Below are positions 1 to 5,160 of a stretch of DNA of 17,989 nucleotides, piece by piece. The notes below the pieces were generated by a model that did not search any database, was not told where the DNA came from, and saw only the letters and a list, made by a program, of their open reading frames with translations. The number at the start of each line of letters is the position of its first letter. Position 1 is the stretch's first letter. The position numbers were made by a program, and so were the translations under genes. The stretch covers positions 1 to 17,989 of the forward strand of contig DAOWCY010000150.1 of assembly GCA_030639305.1 (NCBI GenBank). The letters are read 5' to 3'. This DNA is from JAGLQA01 sp023135565 (GTDB lineage: Bacteria; Acidobacteriota; Aminicenantia; UBA2199).

Positions 1-64
1 AAAACAAGTGGATCAAAGGAAGATCGGGAAAATTGAATAATGCTTAAGGCAACAGTATTGGGCG

Positions 65-260
65 GCCCTGCCGGGGGCCAAACTTTTGAAAAAGTTTGAA
101 CAAAACTTTTGTTTAAAAAAGCGAAAAGCCCCCCTACAAAAGCTTTGGATTTTTCTTTTTCCAAAACTGAACAGTTACAACAGGCGCCAAAAAAAACACC
201 CGCTGCACGGGTAAGAAAGGAATCCGGATGTTCAAATATCCCTTTGGCCGCCGGAGGCAA
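65..260 (+). repeat. Modular palindromic repeat, copy 1
   Basis: Forward-oriented copy. It opens with CCCTGCCGGGGGC, followed by the 9-2-9 inverted repeat CAAACTTTT-GA-AAAAGTTTG at 79-98, then a CAAAACTTTTG box and a C-rich block. The sequence to 178 is nearly the same as the inverted copy at 17803-17914. The right border GCCGCCGGAGGCAA at 247-260 ends 5 bases from the stop codon of the HD gene. The section 179-246 is less clearly part of the element and contains a terminator-like hairpin. Confidence 0.8.
186..212 (-). terminator. Rho-independent terminator of the HD gene
   Basis: Read on the minus strand, a perfect 5-5-5 hairpin ACCCG-TGCAG-CGGGT (plus 198-212) is followed by G and a run of eight T. 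It begins 54 bases past the stop codon of the minus-strand HD gene, which is where its transcript should end. The stem is short, so strength is uncertain. The hairpin resembles the small variable hairpins of the neighbouring repeats and may have been recruited from one. Confidence 0.55.
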
Positions 261-265
261 AATGC

Positions 266-811
266 TCAAATTTTCAGTCTATCTTTGAAAGGCAGGAAAG
301 TCATAAAATCCGCATGATGAACCACATAAGCTTCGGTTGACCGTTTGATCAGGTCGCCTTCTTTGGCGTGGGCGGCGATAATATGGCACACTTCCGCGGG
401 CAGGCCGCACTCTTCGGCCAGGGAGACGCCGGAGAAAGGGTGTCTCAGGTACTTGCCGTAATTCCCCTGCTTTGCTTTACCGTCCACCATTTCGTATTCC
501 AGCAGTTTGCCCACGTCTGCTAAAATAGCCCCGGCGATCAGGACGTCCATATTAACCGGCAGGTCGTCTTTGAAAAAGAGGTTCATTTTTTCCCCGCAAT
601 CTTTGGCGATATGCACCACTGCTCTTTTATGTGCCATAAAAGTGACTTTCAAGTCCGGCACTAAGAGTGTAAAGGGGATGGTATTTAAATCTTCGGCGGT
701 AAGGACGCTTCTTTTTAGAGCCAGGGCCCAGGTTTTGGTGGTTTTTTCTTTCAGGTCGTTATCTTTGATCCACTCTAATTCCGGCCATAATTTCTTTGCT
801 TCTTCGATCAT
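266..811 (-). CDS. HD-domain protein, 181 aa
   Basis: Compact, all-helical HD-superfamily protein without a signal peptide or membrane segment, so presumably cytoplasmic. Members of this superfamily are metal-dependent phosphohydrolases. Candidate metal ligands are H61, D99, H124, H148 and D168 (VVHHADFM, 163-170). The doublet that gives the family its name is Ala-Asp here (AGAILADVGK, 93-102) instead of His-Asp. I recall related proteins with the same AD variant, so this may define a subfamily with altered metal binding or none. The ATG at 811 is preceded by AAGGAG four bases upstream, a strong ribosome-binding site. It is monocistronic, divergent from the toxin-antitoxin pair and followed by a terminator. 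The substrate is unknown. Confidence 0.85.
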   Translation of the reverse strand: MIEEAKKLWPELEWIKDNDLKEKTTKTWALALKRSVLTAEDLNTIPFTLLVPDLKVTFMAHKRAVVHIAKDCGEKMNLFFKDDLPVNMDVLIAGAILADVGKLLEYEMVDGKAKQGNYGKYLRHPFSGVSLAEECGLPAEVCHIIAAHAKEGDLIKRSTEAYVVHHADFMTFLPFKDRLKI

Positions 812-879
812 TTTTTCTCCTTAATTTTGTATAAAAGTGATTATCAAAGAGTATATTTTAAAGGAAAAAAGGTTTTTTT

Positions 880-1003
880 TCAAGCCTGATGATGTCGTAA
901 AGAGCCTAAATTAGAGGAAACTGAAAATGAAGACTGCTGATAACAAAGGGTTTTCAAAATCTGATCTTGCTCAAAAAAGACTTTTTACGAGGCCATCAAG
1001 CCT
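880..1003. repeat. Imperfect inverted-repeat element, MITE-like remnant
   Basis: The sequence at 880-906 (begins TCAAGCCTGATGATGTCG) and the sequence at 977-1003 (ends GGCCATCAAGCCTG) are reverse complements over about 27 bases with several mismatches, separated by about 70 bases. A further partial direct copy (TCAAGCCTG then CGTAAAG) overlaps the right arm at 996-1022. No transposase is nearby. It could be a degraded miniature transposable element or a bidirectional hairpin. It occupies most of the gap between the HD gene and the toxin-antitoxin operon. Confidence 0.4.
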
Positions 1004-1103
1004 GAAAAGCACCGTAAAGCCTGTAATAAAAAAAAGGAAAAGAGGACAGGGTGGAATTGACCCTATTCAGCTCTCGGGATTCGGCAGTCCCGGCCACCGA
1101 TAA
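927..1103 (+). CDS. Possible small protein, 58 aa, unrecognised
   Basis: An ATG at 927 is preceded by AGAGG (913-917) nine bases upstream and opens a 58-codon frame ending in TAA at 1101-1103. The product is rich in Lys and Arg, with a basic run KKRKRGQGG in its second half, and has no membrane segment. I do not recognise it. It overlaps the inverted-repeat remnant, so the frame may be fortuitous or a relic of a mobile element. It ends 12 bases before the -35 box of the toxin-antitoxin promoter. Confidence 0.22.
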   Translation: MKTADNKGFSKSDLAQKRLFTRPSSLKSTVKPVIKKRKRGQGGIDPIQLSGFGSPGHR

Positions 1104-1115
1104 CAGTTTTTTTTG

Positions 1116-1144
1116 TTGACATTTAAGCAAAAGAGTAGTATATT
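1116..1144 (+). promoter_or_regulatory. Strong sigma-70 promoter of the RHH/MazF operon
   Basis: TTGACA at 1116-1121 and TATATT at 1139-1144 are separated by 17 bases, close to the housekeeping consensus. Transcription should start six to eight bases after the -10 box, which is at or next to the ATG at 1151. The mRNA would therefore be leaderless, in keeping with the lack of a Shine-Dalgarno sequence before that ATG. Confidence 0.75.
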
Positions 1145-1152
1145 GGTAGTAT
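1135..1152 (+). promoter_or_regulatory. Candidate antitoxin operator, 11-bp direct repeat
   Basis: GTAGTAT occurs at 1135-1141 and again at 1146-1152, a spacing of 11 bases or about one helical turn. The pair overlaps the -10 box and the start codon. Ribbon-helix-helix antitoxins usually repress their own operon by binding short repeated half-sites, so this is the natural place for autoregulation. Binding is inferred from position and spacing only. Confidence 0.45.
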
Positions 1153-1381
1153 GAAAGTGAAAACATCTATAACACTCTCGGAAGGTTTATTGAATGAAAT
1201 CGACAGGATGCTTGAGTATTCAGGCAATAGATCGCTTTTTATTGAAGAAGCAATTAAAGATTATATAGAACGAAATAAAAGGGACGCCAGGGATCGTATC
1301 GACCTGGAATTAATCAACAACTCTTTCGACGAATTAAATAAGGAAGCAGGAGAGGTTTTGGCTTACCAGGTTGACAATTGA
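1151..1381 (+). CDS. Ribbon-helix-helix antitoxin, 76 aa
   Basis: Short CopG/MetJ-like DNA-binding protein. Residues 2-9 (KVKTSITL) form the N-terminal beta-strand that pairs in the dimer and contacts DNA. The following helices (about 11-24 and 26-43, with the turn around SGNRS) complete the fold. The C-terminal third (about 45-76), which is acidic toward its end, would wrap around and neutralise the toxin. The next gene encodes a MazF/PemK-type RNase, and the frames overlap (TGA within TTGA at 1378-1381), as is normal for type II pairs in which the antitoxin comes first. The start lies at the predicted transcription start, so initiation is probably leaderless. Confidence 0.88.
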   Translation: MKVKTSITLSEGLLNEIDRMLEYSGNRSLFIEEAIKDYIERNKRDARDRIDLELINNSFDELNKEAGEVLAYQVDN

Positions 1382-1728
1382 AAAGGGGAGATTTATACAG
1401 GGTTTACAAAGGTTCAAAAATAGACCCTAAAAAGTATCGTGTATTTGTTGTGGTAAGCAGGCAGATATTGATCGATTCTAAATTCTCAACAGTTACATGT
1501 GCTCCTATTTATAGTAACTATAGTGGGATTTCGACCCAGGTGCCTGTCGGTATTAGAGAAGGTTTAAAGCATGATAGCTGCATTTATTGCGATGAATTAA
1601 TAAGTATTCCCAAAAGCTCGTTGACGAACTATATCGGAACCCTATCCTATGAAAAAATAGGAGCATTAAATAAGGCACTCAGGATAGCTCTTGCAATAGA
1701 AGATATTGTCGAACCGATTGTTCAATAA
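1378..1728 (+). CDS. mazF: MazF/PemK-family toxin (mRNA interferase), 116 aa
   Basis: Expected to be a sequence-specific endoribonuclease that cuts cellular mRNA when free of its antitoxin. The N-terminus carries the family motif RGDLYRVY, followed by strand YRVFVVVS (20-27). The core TVTCAPIYS, the segment GLKHDSCIYCDEL (63-75) and the end motif IGTLS match the MazF SH3-like barrel. The length is typical. The start is TTG, overlapping the antitoxin stop; no ATG fits, and the conserved N-terminus begins exactly there. Expression should depend on translational coupling to the antitoxin. RNA specificity cannot be read from the sequence. Confidence 0.9.
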   Translation: MKRGDLYRVYKGSKIDPKKYRVFVVVSRQILIDSKFSTVTCAPIYSNYSGISTQVPVGIREGLKHDSCIYCDELISIPKSSLTNYIGTLSYEKIGALNKALRIALAIEDIVEPIVQ

Positions 1729-1950
1729 TAAAGCCAAATATACACCGGGCGGAAAATTAGCCGGTCTTCCCGGCATAGGGGCGCAAAAATTTAAATTTTT
1801 CCCATAGTAAGGTTGCCATTTTAACTAAGGGCTGCATCATAGAGATAGAATATTCTTTTTTATTGCTGAATTATTGGGGCTTTCGAGTATTCGCCTAATT
1901 TCCTGTAAACCTATACAATCCTGAAGAATTTTAGATCACTGAAAACTGTA

Positions 1951-1980
1951 TTGCTAATAATAATCTGTTCATGGTATAAT
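1951..1980 (+). promoter_or_regulatory. Extended -10 promoter upstream of wbpA
   Basis: TTGCTA (1951-1956) and a perfect TATAAT (1975-1980) are 18 bases apart. TG at 1972-1973 gives the extended -10 motif TGGTATAAT. Transcription would start near 1987, leaving a leader of about 110 bases with a hairpin, a 12-base palindrome and a possible ten-codon leader ORF before the ATG at 2096. Confidence 0.6.
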
Positions 1981-2034
1981 GCTTTTTCAAGACTACGCTT
2001 GAAAAAAAGCCACCTAACGGCAGGAATTCGCAAT

Positions 2035-2067
2035 ATGTACAACATGTTGTTTATTACCGTCATGTAA
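2035..2067 (+). CDS. Possible 10-codon leader peptide
   Basis: ATG at 2035 lies eight bases after AGGAA (2022-2026) and starts a ten-codon frame, MYNMLFITVM, ending in TAA at 2065-2067. It is 28 bases before the dehydrogenase start, overlaps the palindrome ACAACATGTTGT and lies in the predicted mRNA leader. It is too short to judge by composition and could be chance. Confidence 0.2.
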   Translation: MYNMLFITVM

Positions 2068-2095
2068 TGGCATAATAGGTTTCCCGGAACCGGCA

Positions 2096-3391
2096 ATGAA
2101 AAAAGAAAATAATATCCCAAAAGAAAAAGTCGGCGTCATCGGCCTCGGCTATGTAGGCATCCCCCTGATCAGGGAGTTTTTTAACAAAGGCTTTACCCTG
2201 GTGGGTTTCGACATCGACCAACAAAAAGTCGAAAAACTCAACAATGGCGAAAGCTACCTGATGCACATCCCTTCACAAACCATCTCTGACTGGGTGGAAT
2301 CGGGCAGGTTCAGCGCTACTTTGGATTTTTCGGAACTAAAAGAGGTAGACGCCATCCTGGTCTGTGTGCCCACGCCGCTAAACGAACACCGCGAACCGGA
2401 CCTCTCTTTTGTAGAAAAAACAACAAAAGAGATAGCGGCAAACCTGCGCAAAGGACACCTGATCGTCCTGGAAAGCACTACATACCCCGGCACCACGGCG
2501 GAAGTAATGCTGCCTATCCTGGAAAAAAGCGGTTTGAAAGTAGGAGAAGATTTCTCCCTGGCCTACTCCCCGGAACGGGAAGACCCGGGCAATAAAGAAT
2601 ACACTACCGGTAAAATTCCTAAAGTGGTAGGCGGTCACACGCCGGGATGTGGGGAAAGAGCAGCAGCCCTTTACAGCCATATCGTGGAAGTGGTTAGCGT
2701 TTCCTCTACGCGGGCGGCTGAGGCCGTTAAAATACTGGAAAACACCTACCGGGCTATAAATATTGCCTTAGTCAATGAGCTTAAGATGCTTTTCGACCGC
2801 ATGGATATCGACGTCTGGGAAGTGATCGAAGCGGCGGGCAGCAAACCTTTCGGATTTCAGAGTTTTTATCCCGGGCCCGGCTTGGGTGGGCACTGCATCC
2901 CTATCGACCCTTTTTATTTGACCTGGAAAGCAAAAGAATACGACTTTAATACCCGTTTTATTGAACTGGCCGGTGAGATAAATACCTATCAGCCATATTA
3001 TGTGGTGCAGCGGGTAACAGAGGTGCTAAACCGGCACGAAAAATCTTTGAATGGCAGCAAAATCCTGCTGGTAGGAGTGGCTTATAAGAAAGACGTAGAC
3101 GATATGAGAGAAAGCCCGGCTTTGAAAATATACGACCTCTTAGACGAAAAAGGAGCAAAAATAGAATATTACGATCCCTGTGTGCCGGAGATGAGAGGAT
3201 TTCGGAAATTCCCCAGGCTTAAGAAAAAATCCATCGTATATTCCCCGGATAAAATCGCTGAATATGACCTGCTGCTGTTGATTACAGACCATTCGGATTT
3301 GCCCTACGATGAAATTTTGGAAAACGCCAAGCTTATCGTAGATACCCGCAACGCTTTCAAACAGACTTCCCCGAAAATTTTCAAAAGCTAA
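2096..3391 (+). CDS. wbpA: UDP-N-acetyl-D-glucosamine 6-dehydrogenase (WbpA-like), 431 aa
   Basis: Cytosolic NAD-dependent enzyme that oxidises the C6 alcohol of a UDP-N-acetyl-hexosamine to the uronic acid in two steps, providing a precursor for surface polysaccharide. The N-terminal Rossmann domain has GLGYVG (16-21). The central helical domain contains K212 and N216 (VKILENTYRAIN). The active-site loop PGPGLGGHCIPIDPFYLTWK places the catalytic Cys at 267. The C-terminal UDP-binding domain spans about 320-425. The loop following the Cys is more like WbpA than UDP-glucose dehydrogenase, though UDP-ManNAc or UDP-GlcNAc preference cannot be settled. Length is normal and all key residues are present. 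The ATG at 2096 has only a weak GGAA upstream. It stands alone, downstream of its own promoter. Confidence 0.9.
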   Translation: MKKENNIPKEKVGVIGLGYVGIPLIREFFNKGFTLVGFDIDQQKVEKLNNGESYLMHIPSQTISDWVESGRFSATLDFSELKEVDAILVCVPTPLNEHREPDLSFVEKTTKEIAANLRKGHLIVLESTTYPGTTAEVMLPILEKSGLKVGEDFSLAYSPEREDPGNKEYTTGKIPKVVGGHTPGCGERAAALYSHIVEVVSVSSTRAAEAVKILENTYRAINIALVNELKMLFDRMDIDVWEVIEAAGSKPFGFQSFYPGPGLGGHCIPIDPFYLTWKAKEYDFNTRFIELAGEINTYQPYYVVQRVTEVLNRHEKSLNGSKILLVGVAYKKDVDDMRESPALKIYDLLDEKGAKIEYYDPCVPEMRGFRKFPRLKKKSIVYSPDKIAEYDLLLLITDHSDLPYDEILENAKLIVDTRNAFKQTSPKIFKS

Positions 3392-3396
3392 AGGGG

Positions 3397-3611
3397 TGCG
3401 GCGGCCCACCACGTGGGCAGGGTATAAACCACCCTATTCGCCTCCGGCGGCCAACTTTTTGAAAAAAGTTGGACAAAAACTTTTGATTAGCAAACGTTTG
3501 CGCCCGCTGTCAAACGTTGGAGAAATTGCCCAAACGATGAGCTAAATAGAAGTTTTTTGGGGGGTCAAGGGGGGCGATTTTTCAAAAAAGCCCCCCTTGT
3601 CGCCGAAGGCA
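3397..3611. repeat. Modular palindromic repeat, copy 2 (composite, two facing units)
   Basis: The gap between the dehydrogenase and the first propeller gene is filled by this element. It starts with the hairpin GCCCAC-CAC-GTGGGC (3404-3418). A forward unit has border CGCCTCCGGCGG (3439-3450) and a perfect 10-2-10 inverted repeat CCAACTTTTT-GA-AAAAAGTTGG (3451-3472). A middle block holds GCAAACGTTTGC (3490-3501). A unit in the opposite sense has stem CAAGGGGGGC/GCCCCCCTTG (3566-3575 and 3590-3599) around the 14-base loop GATTTTTCAAAAAA, then the border CGCCGAAGGCAA. It lies between convergent genes and may end transcription on both strands. Confidence 0.8.
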
Positions 3612-3619
3612 AAAAAAAA

Positions 3620-4960
3620 TTATTTTTTCGCTATGCAGTACAGGTTCTTGTACCCGCGCAAAAACATCTCACTACCCACAATGGCGGGAGACGCATTAAA
3701 CGTATCATCGAGCTGGTTTTTGGCAAGTACTTTGAATTTAACGCTGTGCTCGATCACATACATAGTACCTTTATGTCCGGTAAAATAAACCCGGCCTTTG
3801 GCAGCCACCGGCGACGCATATACTTCGCTCATGCCTTCAAACCTCTGCGCACTATAATGTTCTTTGCCGGTTTTAGCATCGTAACAGGACAGGATGCCCT
3901 TGTTCGATTTGAGCATATAAAGTATATTGTCATAAACCACCATGGACGGCGTATAAGGCGTGTTTTTGTCTAATTTCCAGGCGATGGCTTCAGTGCCGGT
4001 TATGTCTCCTTTGGCTGCCGATAAACGAATAACAAACATCGCATTGCCGCGGAATCCGCTGGCCAAATAAACCAGACCATGCGCTTCCATGGGCTGCGGA
4101 ATGACATTAGGAGTCAGCCCGGTTACTTTCCATAGTAATTTGCCGGTATTTAGATCATAACTGCGCACAAACTTAGTGGCGCCGGTAATCACCTGGGGCT
4201 TTCCTTTATACTCGACCACCAAGGGAGTCGACCAGGAAGTCGGTTCATCCCGTTCGATTTTTTGGATATCTTTGCCGGTCTTTTTATCGAGAATATAAAG
4301 AAACGACGGCCCTTCATGATCCCACTGCACTATGATCCTGTCACCATAAAGCACGGGGGAACTGCCTTCGCCAAAAGTCATCCGCTTGTTCATCTGACCG
4401 AAATCTCGCTTCCACTTGAGATTGCCTTTCATATCGAGACAATACAACCCCCTGGACCCGAAATAAGCATACACATGTTTACCGTCGGTAACCGGCGAAT
4501 TCGAGGCCCAACTGCCCAAACCATGAGACCGGCCCTCTCTAGGCCACTCTTCTTTTAAGATTTTCTGCCAGAGAATTTTCCCGGTTTTCCGGTCTATCGA
4601 AAGTAGGATGTATTTTTGAATCTTATCTGTTTTGGTGGGGGACATCCAGCGATGCGAACGCTGCTCTCCTTCATCTTTTTCCTGCGGTTTGCCTACTTTA
4701 GCCGTCTCCACTGCAGTGGCAATAAACACCTGGTCGCCCCAAATAATAGGGGTGGCATGACCTTTGCCGGGAAGCGCTATTTTCCACCTGACATTCTTGC
4801 TTTCGCTCCATTCTAACGGCGGATTACCCTGGGGCGATACGCCGGTAGACAACGGCCCGCGCCACTGCGCCCAATTCTTCTCAAAAACGCCGGGTTTCCC
4901 GGCCCAGTTCAGACTCGATAAAACAACTACACACACGATTAAAATTAATGTTTTTTTCAT
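3620..4960 (-). CDS. Secreted PQQ-like beta-propeller protein, 446 aa
   Basis: Begins with a signal peptide (MKKTLILIVCVVVLSSLNWA) and continues with the motif NWAQWRGP that heads many propeller proteins of this type. Repeated blades follow, with patterns such as IDRKTGKILW, LDKKTGKDIQ, YDLNTGKLLW and YDAKTGKEHY, so an eight-bladed BamB/quinoprotein-like propeller outside the cytoplasm is likely. No catalytic motif for a true PQQ dehydrogenase is evident; a structural or binding role is more probable. The ATG at 4960 is chosen because it starts the signal peptide and has AAGGAG ten bases upstream. The frame stays open upstream to 5158, but that part is repeat sequence. It is the last gene of the minus-strand run, and its stop codon lies 9 bases from repeat copy 2. 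Confidence 0.85.
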   Translation of the reverse strand: MKKTLILIVCVVVLSSLNWAGKPGVFEKNWAQWRGPLSTGVSPQGNPPLEWSESKNVRWKIALPGKGHATPIIWGDQVFIATAVETAKVGKPQEKDEGEQRSHRWMSPTKTDKIQKYILLSIDRKTGKILWQKILKEEWPREGRSHGLGSWASNSPVTDGKHVYAYFGSRGLYCLDMKGNLKWKRDFGQMNKRMTFGEGSSPVLYGDRIIVQWDHEGPSFLYILDKKTGKDIQKIERDEPTSWSTPLVVEYKGKPQVITGATKFVRSYDLNTGKLLWKVTGLTPNVIPQPMEAHGLVYLASGFRGNAMFVIRLSAAKGDITGTEAIAWKLDKNTPYTPSMVVYDNILYMLKSNKGILSCYDAKTGKEHYSAQRFEGMSEVYASPVAAKGRVYFTGHKGTMYVIEHSVKFKVLAKNQLDDTFNASPAIVGSEMFLRGYKNLYCIAKK

Positions 4961-4982
4961 TATTTTTACACTCCTTATTATT

Positions 4983-5160
4983 TTGCCTTCGGCGACCCTG
5001 CCGGGGGCCAAACTTTTGTTTAGCCCAACGTTGAAGCAAATCTCCGGACATCCGGCAGGGGCACAAACGTTTGCTAAATAGAAGTTTTTGGAAGTCCAGA
5101 AACCTTTTTTCAAAAAGGTTTTTGGCCGCCGGAGGCTCGTAAGCTGGGTGCGCCGCACCC
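4983..5160. repeat. Modular palindromic repeat, copy 3 (composite)
   Basis: Fills the gap between the FtsX permease and the propeller gene. Left border TTGCCTTCGGCG, then CCCTGCCGGGGGCCAAACTTTTG, which is cut short compared with other copies. A middle block holds CAAACGTTTGCTAAATAGAAG, shared in part with copy 2 (GCTAAATAGAAG). The stem AAACCTTTTT-TC-AAAAAGGTTT (5100-5121) takes the place of the G-rich stem in other copies. Right border GCCGCCGGAGGC (5125-5136). A final hairpin GGGTGC-GCC-GCACCC (5146-5160) ends directly at the permease stop codon. Confidence 0.8.

Larger units (their letters stand above)
1729..2095. other. Intergenic region with palindromes and the wbpA leader
   Basis: This 367-base gap holds no convincing gene. 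Past the mazF stop lie the hairpin GCCGG-TCTTC-CCGGC (1760-1774), without a T run, and the perfect AT palindrome AAAAATTTAAATTTTT (1785-1800). Further right are the promoter of the dehydrogenase gene, a hairpin in its leader (GCTTTTTCAAG at 1981-1991 against 1998-2010, with extra A residues) and the 12-base palindrome ACAACATGTTGT (2039-2050). The middle, 1801-1940, shows nothing I can name. Confidence 0.5.

Noticed and set aside
3..47. Open frame from the window edge ending in TAA at 45-47, possible C-terminus of a plus-strand gene
   Set aside because: Only 14 codons (ends GKLNNA), without recognisable similarity; cannot be told from chance.
507..824. 105-codon plus-strand frame opposite the HD gene
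   Set aside because: Antisense shadow; the minus-strand protein has clear domain motifs and a ribosome-binding site.
1760..1800. Terminator of the MazF toxin gene
   Set aside because: The hairpin 1760-1774 has no T run; the AT palindrome at 1785-1800 lacks a GC stem. Termination here is possible but not supported.
4961..5158. N-terminal extension of the secreted propeller protein up to a GTG at 5158
   Set aside because: The added residues are translated repeat; the signal peptide begins at 4960 with AAGGAG before it.
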